Assembly (NCBI GenBank): GCA_001776425.1
Contig: MFBN01000020.1
Span: 36,141 to 45,265 of the forward strand
Direction of reading: 5' to 3'
Length of the DNA stretch: 9,125 nucleotides
Source: Candidatus Curtissbacteria bacterium RIFCSPLOWO2_01_FULL_37_9
GTDB lineage: Bacteria > Patescibacteriota > Microgenomatia > Curtissbacterales > GWA2-41-24
The translations under genes and the position numbers were made by a program. How positions within the stretch are numbered: the stretch's first letter is position 1; every line of letters begins with the position of its first letter. Under the pieces are notes generated by a model that saw nothing but the letters and a program-made list of their open reading frames with translations, searched no databases and was not told where the DNA came from. Shown here piece after piece: positions 1 through 6,872 of this stretch.

Positions 1-2400
1 CGTTCAAAAGGAATTATTTCTACAACCAGGGGTTCGGCTTCCGGCAGTTTAGTTTCATATTCTTTAGGTATTACTACTGTTGATCCCCTTTATTTTAAAT
101 TACCTTTCGAGAGATTTCTTAATTTGTATCGTCCGACATTACCTGATATTGATGTAGATTTTGCGGATAACAGGCGTGATGAGGTTATTACTTATGTTAG
201 GAATAAATACGGTACGGATAAAGTTGCTCAAATTGGTACATTTGGAACAATGATGGCACGGGCTGCAGTACGGGATGTTGCCAGGGTAATGGGATTGCCC
301 TATTCAAATGCAGACAAAATAGCCAAAATGGTTCCAATCGGTGCTCAGGGTTTTCATATGTCTTTGGAAATAGCTAAACAGGTTAATAAAGAGTTGGGAA
401 AATTGTATCTTCAGGATAACCAAACAAAAGAATTACTGGATCTAGCAGAGAAAGTTGAAGGTAATGCCAGGCACGTATCCGTTCATGCGGCCGGAGTAGT
501 TATATCACCTACGGAATTAACCCAATTCACACCGCTGCAATTGGAGACCAGTAACCAGAAAATAATTACCCAATATGATATGTATGATATTGAAGACGCG
601 GGACTTGTGAAAATGGATTTTTTAGGGATAAGGAATTTATCGATTTTGGGACAATCTGTAGAAATTGTAGCCAGTACCAGAGGAGAGAAAGTAGATTTAT
701 CTACACTTCCGCTTGATGATCCAAAAGCATTCGAAATAATGTCAAAAGGGGAAACCATGGGATTGTTTCAGTTGGGAGGTTCAGGTATGACGAGATATCT
801 CAAGGAACTGAAACCTACTACAATTTTTGACATAATGGCTATGATTTCACTTTTCCGTCCGGGTCCGATGAATTCGATTCCGGAATTTATAGAAAGAAAG
901 CATAATCACCAAAAAATAAAATATTTTGATCCCAGAATGGCTGATTATTTAACAGAATCCTATGGAGTGATCGTTTATCAGGATGATGTTTTATTGACTG
1001 CTATTAATCTGGCTGGATATACGTGGGAAGAAGCTGATAAGTTTCGTAAAGCAATGGGTAAAAAAATACCGGCAGAAATGACCAAACAAAAAGAAAAATT
1101 CACTAATGGCTGTATTAAAAATGGGATGTCGGAGGAAAAAGCAGATCAATTGTTTAAAATAATCGAACCGTTTGCTGCATACGGGTTCAATAAAGCACAT
1201 GCTGCCTCATATGCAATTATTGCCTACCAAACCGCTTATATGAAAAGCAATTATCCGGTTGAATATATGGCCGCAGTTATGACTGCTGAATCAGATGATC
1301 CGGATAAAATTGCAGCTGCAGTAGCCGAATGTGGCAGAATGAATATTCTAATATTTCCCCCCGATGTAAATTTTTCTGAAACCGGATTTAAAATCGAGAA
1401 AATTACAGGGAAAAGAGGAATCAGATTCGGTCTTTCGGCAATTAAAAACGTTGGTAAAGCTGCTATTGAAGCTATTCTGTCGGAAAGAGAAGAAAAAGGT
1501 GATTTTAATAATCTGAACGATTTTGTGACCAGAGTTAATTTAAGAGTAGTTAATAGAAAAACTTTAGAAAGCCTTATTAAAGCGGGTGCTATGAATAATT
1601 TTGGAAGCCGAAATGCCATGCTTAAAATATTAGATGATATTAGAACTTCCGGAGCCTCTTTATCCAAAACAATTGCTACAGGTCAGGGAAGTTTATTTGA
1701 CGATAAAACTTTAATCAGCACAGATATACCCGGGTCAAAAAATATACGAACATTATCTATTAGTGAAGCACCTAAAGAAGAAATATTGTCATGGGAGAGG
1801 GAACTTTTAGGTTTTTATTTAACAGAGCATCCTTTAACCAAAGTTTCTTCACAAATTGCCAAGTTAACTACTGTCAATATCAATGATTTAGATATGCATA
1901 TATCTTCTGATTCTAAAATTAAAATCGGAGGTTTTATATCATCTGTCAGGAGAACTTTTACAAAGATTAAAAAAGAGGAGATGTGTTTTCTAAAACTACA
2001 GGATATTTCCGGAACCATAGAAGTTTTGGTATTTCCAAGAGTTTATCAAGTCTCTAAAAATTACATTTTACCTGACCAGATCATAATAATTTGGGGAAAA
2101 CTTGAATTATCCGATCAGGCCCCGATCGTGATAGCCGAAAAAATATTATCGCTTAATGAGGCCATTAAAAAATCTGAAGCTGGTAAAGGCGATTTGGAAA
2201 TAATACTTCCTAAAAACGCTGACAGAATATTGCTTGGTAAAATTTATAAATTATTAAAGCAAAATTCCGGTGATACGGTAGCTTGTTTAGTGTTATCCGG
2301 AGATAATGGGGTAAAGAAAAAATTTTCTGTTCCTTTCGGTATTTATCTAAATTCGAATCTGGAAAATGAACTTTTGGAATTAGATTGCCAAGTTATATAA
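1..2400 (+). CDS. dnaE: DNA polymerase III subunit alpha, 5'-truncated by the window edge
   Basis: This is the catalytic subunit of the replicative DNA polymerase. The frame is open from base 1, and codons 1-41 already match the family (RGSASGS, then FERFLN). The TTG at 124 is therefore internal, and the true start lies upstream with the PHP domain. About 799 residues are visible. The palm-domain aspartates are in PDIDVDF (visible residues 49 and 51) and KMDFLG (residue 206), equivalent to E. coli D401, D403 and D555. Other family landmarks are LFRPGPM, RKAMGKK and YGFNKAHAASYA. A helix-hairpin-helix stretch lies near residues 472-485 (GLSAIKNVG). QGSLF at residues 562-566 fits the beta-clamp-binding consensus. 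An OB-fold region spans about residues 640-682, followed by a short C-terminal domain. No PolC-type exonuclease insertion is seen in the visible part. The identity is secure. The gene lies 42 nt before rplS. Confidence 0.97.
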   Translation, partial: RSKGIISTTRGSASGSLVSYSLGITTVDPLYFKLPFERFLNLYRPTLPDIDVDFADNRRDEVITYVRNKYGTDKVAQIGTFGTMMARAAVRDVARVMGLPYSNADKIAKMVPIGAQGFHMSLEIAKQVNKELGKLYLQDNQTKELLDLAEKVEGNARHVSVHAAGVVISPTELTQFTPLQLETSNQKIITQYDMYDIEDAGLVKMDFLGIRNLSILGQSVEIVASTRGEKVDLSTLPLDDPKAFEIMSKGETMGLFQLGGSGMTRYLKELKPTTIFDIMAMISLFRPGPMNSIPEFIERKHNHQKIKYFDPRMADYLTESYGVIVYQDDVLLTAINLAGYTWEEADKFRKAMGKKIPAEMTKQKEKFTNGCIKNGMSEEKADQLFKIIEPFAAYGFNKAHAASYAIIAYQTAYMKSNYPVEYMAAVMTAESDDPDKIAAAVAECGRMNILIFPPDVNFSETGFKIEKITGKRGIRFGLSAIKNVGKAAIEAILSEREEKGDFNNLNDFVTRVNLRVVNRKTLESLIKAGAMNNFGSRNAMLKILDDIRTSGASLSKTIATGQGSLFDDKTLISTDIPGSKNIRTLSISEAPKEEILSWERELLGFYLTEHPLTKVSSQIAKLTTVNINDLDMHISSDSKIKIGGFISSVRRTFTKIKKEEMCFLKLQDISGTIEVLVFPRVYQVSKNYILPDQIIIIWGKLELSDQAPIVIAEKILSLNEAIKKSEAGKGDLEIILPKNADRILLGKIYKLLKQNSGDTVACLVLSGDNGVKKKFSVPFGIYLNSNLENELLELDCQVI

Positions 2401-2405
2401 GTTGA

Positions 2406-2434
2406 TTGCAAATATAATTATTAGCCGATATACT
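2406..2434 (+). promoter_or_regulatory. Candidate sigma-70-type promoter for rplS-rnhB-yraN, probably leaderless
   Basis: TTGCAA (2406-2411) is a 4/6 match to the -35 box. It is followed by a 17-nt spacer and TATACT (2429-2434), a 5/6 match to the -10 box. Only 8 nt separate the -10 box from the rplS ATG at 2443. Transcription would therefore start at or next to the start codon. No Shine-Dalgarno sequence lies in the gap. A second TATAAT occurs at 2413-2418 but lacks a good -35 box. In AT-rich DNA such matches arise by chance, so this is a prediction. Confidence 0.45.
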
Positions 2435-2442
2435 AGCATCTT

Positions 2443-2718
2443 ATGGAACAAGCAGATTTTCAAGTTGGTGATTTGGTAAAGATATTTTTTCAACCTCTTG
2501 ATGGGATAAAAGTGCGTACTGCGCCTTTTGAAGGTGTTGTTATTTCCATACGTGGGGATAGAACCAACAAGACATTTTGTGTGCGTAAAATTGCCAGCAG
2601 TAACATTGCTGTTGAGCGAATTTTTCCTCTTGCGTCTCCTACAATAGAGAAAATTAAAGTATTGAAAAAAAATACAAGCAGACGAGCAAAGCTTTACTAT
2701 CTCCGGAAACGGAAATGA
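2443..2718 (+). CDS. rplS: 50S ribosomal protein L19 (short form)
   Basis: L19 is a large-subunit ribosomal protein at the interface with the 30S subunit. Family landmarks in order are FQVGDLVKI (residues 6-14), FEGVVISIRG, FCVRKI, AVERIFPLASPTIEKI and the basic C-terminal signature RRAKLYYLRKRK. At 91 residues it is shorter than the usual 110-120, missing the N-terminal helix and most of the C-terminal tail. The start is fixed well: an in-frame TAG at 2434-2436 rules out an upstream start, so the short N-terminus is real unless there is a sequence error. There is no Shine-Dalgarno sequence before the ATG. The TGA stop overlaps the rnhB ATG as ATGA, which implies coupled translation and shows that UGA means stop in this organism. 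Confidence 0.96.
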   Translation: MEQADFQVGDLVKIFFQPLDGIKVRTAPFEGVVISIRGDRTNKTFCVRKIASSNIAVERIFPLASPTIEKIKVLKKNTSRRAKLYYLRKRK

Positions 2719-3332
2719 TAGCACCTGATTTTTCCATAGAATCTTCTTTTTGGCAAAAAGGTTATCAATCGTTGGCAGGTATAGACGAAGTCGGACGCGG
2801 ATCATGGGCAGGTCCGGTAGTTGCCGCTGCCGTAATCTTACCTTTGGATTTTGAAATTCCGAAAAACTTTGGTGATTCCAAACAAATAAAACCGCATTTA
2901 CGAAAACGATTTGATAAATTAATTAAGGACAAATCGATTGGTTACTCAATTGCCAAGATTAGCGTCGCGAAAATTAATAAACTGGGCATAGGCAATGCAT
3001 CTCAAATGGCTTTTAGAAAATGCCTCAAAGAATTAATTGTTAAACCGGATTACATTCTTGTAGATGCTTTTTATATAAAACATGTCAACCGGAAAAATCA
3101 AATGGCTATTATAAAGGGCGACGAAAAATCAGTTACAATTGCCGCAGCCTCGATTATAGCTAAAGTATATAGAGATAATCTCATGAAAAAACTGTCAAGG
3201 ATTTATAAATCGTATGGTTTTGCTAAAAACAAAGGATACGGGACTAAATTTCACAAAGAAGCAATTAAAACCCGTGGTTTTTCGAAAATACATCGTACGT
3301 CTTTTAAGCTAAAATTTTTAGATAATGAATAA
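2715..3332 (+). CDS. rnhB: Ribonuclease HII
   Basis: RNase HII cuts the RNA strand of RNA-DNA hybrids and removes single ribonucleotides misincorporated into DNA. The 205-residue length is normal. The DEDD active site is complete: D24 and E25 in GIDEVGRG, D117 in ILVDAF, and D154 in AKVYRD. The GRG motif (27-29), needed to recognise the RNA-DNA junction, is intact and followed by WAGPVVAAAVIL. IKGDEKS (133-139), AASIIAK and the C-terminal GYGTKFH...IHRTSF block also match the family. The ATG lies inside the rplS stop (ATGA), and the gene's end overlaps yraN by 8 nt. Expression probably depends on the rplS promoter. In E. coli rnhB is next to dnaE; here rplS sits between them. Confidence 0.96.
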   Translation: MIAPDFSIESSFWQKGYQSLAGIDEVGRGSWAGPVVAAAVILPLDFEIPKNFGDSKQIKPHLRKRFDKLIKDKSIGYSIAKISVAKINKLGIGNASQMAFRKCLKELIVKPDYILVDAFYIKHVNRKNQMAIIKGDEKSVTIAAASIIAKVYRDNLMKKLSRIYKSYGFAKNKGYGTKFHKEAIKTRGFSKIHRTSFKLKFLDNE

Positions 3333-3687
3333 ACAGTTTATTGCCAAAAAAGGCGAGGATTTAGCCTGTAATTTTATCACTAATAATGGATACAAAATTA
3401 TAGAGCGCAATTTTCGTATACGAGGGGGTGAAATTGATATTATTGCAATCGATAACCAAACACTTGTCTATATTGAAGTCAAAACCCGTACTAATTTAAG
3501 ATTCGGAAGGCCTGAAGAATCAGTTAATAAAAGCAAATTTAAATTCTTAGAAAGAGCAGCCAAATTCTATAAGGTTAATCGTAAAGCATCGAATTTACCA
3601 CTGCATGAGAGAATTGACGTTGTCTCTGTAGACCTGACTGATCAAAACAGGCCGCAACTTTCTTTAATCAAGAATGCAGAAATTTAA
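3325..3687 (+). CDS. yraN: YraN/UPF0102 family protein (predicted nuclease fold)
   Basis: This is a 120-residue protein of the UPF0102 (YraN) family, which has a restriction-endonuclease-like fold. Its cellular role is not firmly established, though its usual position near rnhB suggests nucleic-acid processing. The catalytic-type pattern is present: E11 in KKGEDLA, GGEIDII with E36 and D38, and VYIEVKTR with E51 and K53. The conserved RFGRPEESV follows. The N-terminus (GEDLACNFITNNGY, then IIERNFR) and length are typical. The start overlaps the rnhB 3' end by 8 nt, and no Shine-Dalgarno sequence is visible, so translation is probably coupled. The stop codon lies in the first copy of a 17-bp tandem duplication, so the last five codons of the gene are part of the repeated unit. 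Confidence 0.93.
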   Translation: MNKQFIAKKGEDLACNFITNNGYKIIERNFRIRGGEIDIIAIDNQTLVYIEVKTRTNLRFGRPEESVNKSKFKFLERAAKFYKVNRKASNLPLHERIDVVSVDLTDQNRPQLSLIKNAEI

Positions 3688-3707
3688 ATAATGCAGAAAT
3701 TTAAATA
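3674..3707. repeat. 17-bp perfect tandem duplication at the yraN stop codon
   Basis: ATGCAGAAATTTAAATA occurs at 3674-3690 and again, identical and adjacent, at 3691-3707. The first copy holds the last codons and the TAA stop of yraN, and the second forms about half of the 34-nt gap before the next gene. The perfect identity suggests a recent slippage duplication. Confidence 0.95.
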
Positions 3708-3713
3708 AGGTAG

Positions 3714-3719
3714 TATAAT
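3714..3719 (+). promoter_or_regulatory. Candidate -10 box before the 182-residue hypothetical gene
   Basis: A perfect TATAAT lies 8 nt before the ATG at 3728 and 2 nt before the ATG at 3722. If used, transcription would begin around 3726-3728. The mRNA would then be leaderless and start at the second ATG. No convincing -35 box is found 15-19 nt upstream and there is no TGn extension, so support is moderate at best. AAGG at 3707-3710 is a weak alternative ribosome site for the ATG at 3722. Confidence 0.35.
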
Positions 3720-3721
3720 TT

Positions 3722-4270
3722 ATGCTCATGTCAGAAAAATTACGAAACCAGGCGAAATTTCCGTTTACTGAAGTTATACTGGCAACATCTCTTAAATCCG
3801 GTAAAACAAAGCTGGAAACCAGGGAAAGACGTTATCCGCAATCATCTGGCGAGTTTGAAGAACAAAATACAGTATCCAGCTGGTGGCAAGAGGAAGCCAG
3901 GCTTGCTTATTTAACAGCTCTAAAAGCCTGGGGTATTAGCCGATCTAATTATGTCGAAGAAGAAGCAGGCGGATATGCAGAATTCTTATTTAGTAATGAG
4001 TTGGATGTTGAAAGAACTCAAGCAAATTTTAGAAAAAAGATAATAAATGCCAAAAAAGCTAAAATTACTCCTTTAGAAATTGTAAGAAAAGTTAAAAATG
4101 AAATTCAAATTTTAAAAAACAGGCATGTTCCGGAGGGTGGTATTGCTCAAATGTATAATCGGGTACTAGTAGATTTATTACAAGAAGTTTATCCCAAATT
4201 AGGAAAAAGGCAAAAAGCAGAATTAAGTGCTTTTCTGCAATATCAAAAAGTATTGCCTGATATTATTTAG
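3722..4270 (+). CDS. Hypothetical protein, 182 residues, family not recognised
   Basis: I do not recognise this protein. It has no cysteine, no signal peptide and no membrane segment, so it is probably soluble and cytoplasmic. The first 50 residues are polar and basic, with SLKSGKTKLETRERR looking like a strand or flexible region. From SSWWQEEARLAY onward the sequence looks mainly alpha-helical and highly charged, including a lysine-rich stretch around residues 103-127 (KKIINAKKAK, then VRKVKNEIQILKN). An in-frame TAA at 3716-3718 limits the start to the ATG at 3722 (MLMSEK) or 3728 (MSEK). The TATAAT 8 nt before 3728 favours the later one. The gene follows yraN with a 34-40 nt gap and may be transcribed alone. 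Its TAG stop overlaps the 3' end of the convergent dehydrogenase gene. Normal-looking codon use and a long open frame support a real gene. Confidence 0.75.
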   Translation: MLMSEKLRNQAKFPFTEVILATSLKSGKTKLETRERRYPQSSGEFEEQNTVSSWWQEEARLAYLTALKAWGISRSNYVEEEAGGYAEFLFSNELDVERTQANFRKKIINAKKAKITPLEIVRKVKNEIQILKNRHVPEGGIAQMYNRVLVDLLQEVYPKLGKRQKAELSAFLQYQKVLPDII

Positions 4271-5231
4271 CTTTAATAAGTCCAAACGGTTCCTTGCCTT
4301 CAAATACGTCAATGATGTTTTCGGCGGCAATTCTTGACATTGAATTCCTTGTTTCAATAGTAGCCGAAGCACTATGTGGTGTAAGAACTGCGTTCTCCAA
4401 GGCAATTAAATCTTGTGAAATATCCGGTTCATGTTCATACACGTCTAAACCGGCTGCTGCAATTTTTTGTGTTTTTAAAGCCTCTACTAGCGCTTCTTCG
4501 TCTATAACTGCCCCTCTTGAGGTATTTACTAATATTGCGGAATTTTTCATAAAATCAAGTTGTTTTTTACCGACTAAATGAAATGTTTGTGGGGTTAGGG
4601 GAACATGAAGAGTAATAAAGTCGGCTTTTTTGAAGATTAATTCCATGTCAGAATATTTAGCTTCGGTTAATATTTCAAAATCCTCTGATCTGGATGTGTC
4701 GTAATATAAAATGTCCATTTTAAATCCGTTATAGGCTATATTGCCGACAAAAGTTCCAATTTTGCCCAAACCGATTATACCAATAGTCTTACCCCACATT
4801 TGGGGTGATATAAATCCGAACGGATCCCATTTTTTATATTTTCCCAGCCGGACAAATCTGTCGGCTGCAATTACCTGTTTTAAACAGGAAAGAAATAGCA
4901 TAAACACATGTTCGGCCACAGACTCGCTGGCAGCACCCGGGGTATTGGTAACTATCACACCTTTTCTTTTTGCTTCTAAAATATCAATATTATCGTAACC
5001 TACTCCGAAATTCGAGATAATTTTTAAATTTGGCGATGCCTGGGCTAAAATTTGTCTGTCTATCTTATCGGTAACTAAGGTGATGATTGCATCATATTTT
5101 GAAACCAGTTTTTTTAAATCTTCTTCAGATAAATTCTGGTCACTATGATTTAAATCCACCCTGAAGTGCTTTTTTTTAAGCAATTGCAGTCCTACATCAG
5201 GAATTTTTCTGGTAACGTAAACTGTAGGCAT
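4263..5231 (-). CDS. D-isomer-specific 2-hydroxyacid dehydrogenase, NAD-dependent (glyoxylate/hydroxypyruvate reductase-like)
   Basis: This 322-residue cytosolic oxidoreductase belongs to the family that interconverts D-2-hydroxyacids and 2-oxoacids (glyoxylate reductase, D-lactate dehydrogenase and phosphoglycerate dehydrogenase relatives). Substrate-binding SNFGVGYDNID lies at residues 73-83. The Rossmann motif is GLGKIG at 154-159, and D178 at the end of the next strand (LYYD) favours NADH over NADPH. The catalytic triad is complete: R239 in NTSRG, E268 in YEHEP and H286 in LTPHSASAT. There is no ACT domain, so it is not a regulated long-form SerA. The TIETR following the catalytic His resembles glyoxylate reductases, but the substrate cannot be fixed from sequence. 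It starts 11 nt after the kinase gene, with only a weak AAGAAAG before the ATG, and appears to be the last gene of the minus-strand operon. Confidence 0.92.
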   Translation of the reverse strand: MPTVYVTRKIPDVGLQLLKKKHFRVDLNHSDQNLSEEDLKKLVSKYDAIITLVTDKIDRQILAQASPNLKIISNFGVGYDNIDILEAKRKGVIVTNTPGAASESVAEHVFMLFLSCLKQVIAADRFVRLGKYKKWDPFGFISPQMWGKTIGIIGLGKIGTFVGNIAYNGFKMDILYYDTSRSEDFEILTEAKYSDMELIFKKADFITLHVPLTPQTFHLVGKKQLDFMKNSAILVNTSRGAVIDEEALVEALKTQKIAAAGLDVYEHEPDISQDLIALENAVLTPHSASATIETRNSMSRIAAENIIDVFEGKEPFGLIKAK

Positions 5232-5242
5232 ATTGAGCTTTC

Positions 5243-6241
5243 TTAAAATGTACTAACCAATGTTTCTATTAATTTACTGCTTTGAGTATTAGCTTGGTCA
5301 TTGTTTAATAAACCGTTTTGTGGTCCAAGCAGTTGTATTGCTGATGCGGAATTAACTGTTCCCCAAATCATCGCCTCGGCTAACGGACGCCCCAAACAAA
5401 GAGCTGATAATAATCCGCTGGTATATGCATCTCCGGCTCCGGTTTTTTCCATAACTTCAACATGAACAATACCGGCTTTCAAATTGGTATTTCCGTCACT
5501 TGCGTACGATCCATGCGCACCATCGGTAATCACCACTGTTTTAGGGCCTAAAAGAAGCAGTTTGCTTAGCAAATCTTTCGGTTCAACTTTTTCATGAAGA
5601 GAAATATTTAGAATTTTTTTTGCTTCCTCATAATTTACAATAAACACCTCGCATTTTTCTAAAAGTCTGGGATATCTTTGAACATTTGCTTTTAGCTGGA
5701 AAGTACCGGGATTATAAGCAAATTTACATTTTATTTTCTCTACATAATGGTATATTTCATCCATTAAATTAGAATTTGTAAAATTTTCCGCAACAGATGT
5801 TAAATACAGCCATGAGCAAGGTTTTAAATTGGGTAAATGATAGTCCCACGGCTGGTGATAAACGAAAGCAGTTCTTTCCCCTTGAAAAGTTATTACAACA
5901 GACAAGTTCGACTCTTTGTTTTTATTGATTACAATATAGTCGCTTTTAACCCCGTTTTCTTCAAGTGTCTTTTTAATTGTAGAAGCGGTATTATCACTGC
6001 CTAGATTTGTATAAATTGCAGTATTTAAACCGAGTTTGGTACAGCCGACAGCAACATTTGCAGCATTGCCTGCGACACCACTGCCAATTGCATCAACCGG
6101 TATTTTGTCACCGTACCTGACACAAATTTTGCATTCTTCCTGATTGAGGTCACATTCGACTGTTGCATCATGTATTTTTATGAATGTATCGATAGTCGAG
6201 TCTCCGATTGTGATTATGTCGAATATTACGTTTTTATCCAT
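5243..6241 (-). CDS. PfkB-family carbohydrate/nucleoside kinase
   Basis: This is a 332-residue ribokinase-superfamily kinase that transfers phosphate from ATP to a sugar, sugar phosphate or nucleoside. The N-terminal strand ITIGDSTIDTF (10-20) is typical. GSGVAGNAANVAVG at 53-66 is the substrate-side glycine-rich motif. VVITDGAHGS (236-245) and KTGAGDAYTSG (266-276) form the C-terminal signature, with D271 as the catalytic base and GAGD as the anion hole. Residues 24-50 form an insertion containing C30, C37 and C40 followed by YGDKIPVD. From memory, similar insertions occur in PfkB kinases of CPR bacteria. Ribose, adenosine and a sugar phosphate are all possible substrates. The neighbouring epimerase and LOG-type genes suggest pentose or nucleoside metabolism, which is inference. 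It starts 21 nt after the LOG gene, with no Shine-Dalgarno sequence. Confidence 0.9.
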   Translation of the reverse strand: MDKNVIFDIITIGDSTIDTFIKIHDATVECDLNQEECKICVRYGDKIPVDAIGSGVAGNAANVAVGCTKLGLNTAIYTNLGSDNTASTIKKTLEENGVKSDYIVINKNKESNLSVVITFQGERTAFVYHQPWDYHLPNLKPCSWLYLTSVAENFTNSNLMDEIYHYVEKIKCKFAYNPGTFQLKANVQRYPRLLEKCEVFIVNYEEAKKILNISLHEKVEPKDLLSKLLLLGPKTVVITDGAHGSYASDGNTNLKAGIVHVEVMEKTGAGDAYTSGLLSALCLGRPLAEAMIWGTVNSASAIQLLGPQNGLLNNDQANTQSSKLIETLVSTF

Positions 6242-6262
6242 TGGGCAGATCTTAACTTGATT

Positions 6263-6862
6263 TTATATCGAAAAAATCGGTTTTTTATGAATATGTTTTT
6301 GTTTATCAATTATATCTTGAAATTCATCGATTGCTTCAATTACTCCATTTGGATTATTGACTATCTTAAATACCTGTCTTTCCTCGGGTCTTATATACAT
6401 ACCTTTGGTAAATGCGAAGATTATTTCCTGCCAAAAGTTCCCGTACAAAATAAGAGGTTTGTGGTGTCCGAAATAAAGACGGGCTAATCCCCAAGCCATA
6501 CCGAATTCGGAGATTGTACCTGTTCCGCCGTTGAAAATTACATAGATTTGCCCCAGTTCTAATAATTTTAAAGTTCTTTCCAAATACGTATCAACAACAA
6601 TTAATTCATCTACAGTATTTGATTCGTCCCGTCCTTCAAAAATAGGGATGTCTTTGGGGAAAAATGTAGCACCAATTGCTTTGCCGTTTACGCTTTTTGC
6701 ACCTAATGTAGAAGCTTTCATGACACCCGGACCACCCCCATTGACAATAGTGTACCCTTTTTGTGCCAAGAGCCTTGCTACATTAAAGGCAGTTTTGTAG
6801 AGTTCGTCGTCTGGGTTGGCATCCGCGTATCCAAAAATAGTAACCTTTTTTATTTGGGACAT
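6263..6862 (-). CDS. LOG-family protein (nucleoside 5'-monophosphate phosphoribohydrolase-like)
   Basis: This 199-residue protein has the Rossmann-like LOG/'lysine decarboxylase' fold. Characterised members hydrolyse nucleoside or cytokinin 5'-monophosphates to the free base and ribose 5-phosphate; older 'lysine decarboxylase' names are misleading. The nucleotide-binding glycine-rich loop is NGGGPGVM at 41-48. The catalytic pair is kept as R96 in YLERTLKL and E119 in NGGTGTISEF. The second motif deviates from the usual PGGxGTxxE by having Asn111 in place of proline. The C-terminal part KPLILYGNFW is typical of the family. The start MSQIKKVTIFGYADA fits the first beta strand. The gene begins 10 nt after the epimerase-like gene without a Shine-Dalgarno sequence. 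Molybdenum-cofactor-carrier-like relatives share the fold, so the activity is not certain. Confidence 0.85.
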   Translation of the reverse strand: MSQIKKVTIFGYADANPDDELYKTAFNVARLLAQKGYTIVNGGGPGVMKASTLGAKSVNGKAIGATFFPKDIPIFEGRDESNTVDELIVVDTYLERTLKLLELGQIYVIFNGGTGTISEFGMAWGLARLYFGHHKPLILYGNFWQEIIFAFTKGMYIRPEERQVFKIVNNPNGVIEAIDEFQDIIDKQKHIHKKPIFSI

Positions 6863-6872
6863 TATTATTTAA

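Noticed and set aside
124..126. TTG as the start of the polymerase gene
   Set aside because: The same frame is open to base 1 and encodes conserved DnaE sequence (RGSASGS, FERFLN), so the gene begins before the window.
1251..1667. 138-codon minus-strand frame inside dnaE
   Set aside because: It lies fully antisense to well-conserved polymerase sequence and shows no family features.
2716..2718. UGA recoded as an amino acid (Gracilibacteria-type code)
   Set aside because: TGA ends rplS exactly where L19 should end and overlaps the rnhB ATG. Read-through would give unrelated sequence, and no in-frame TGA occurs inside the other genes.
2380..2805. Long open frame on the minus strand opposite the dnaE end, rplS and the rnhB start
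   Set aside because: It spans three secure genes on the other strand, has biased low-complexity composition and no recognisable motif. It is a shadow of real genes.
4237..4256. Inverted repeat GCAATA/TATTGC as an intrinsic terminator
   Set aside because: The stem is only 6 bp with half A-T pairs and an 8-nt loop, and no U-tract follows in either direction. It also lies inside the coding region.
6170..6487. Plus-strand frame of 105 codons across the kinase and LOG genes
   Set aside because: It is antisense to two confident genes and has hydrophobic, unstructured composition expected from a shadow frame.
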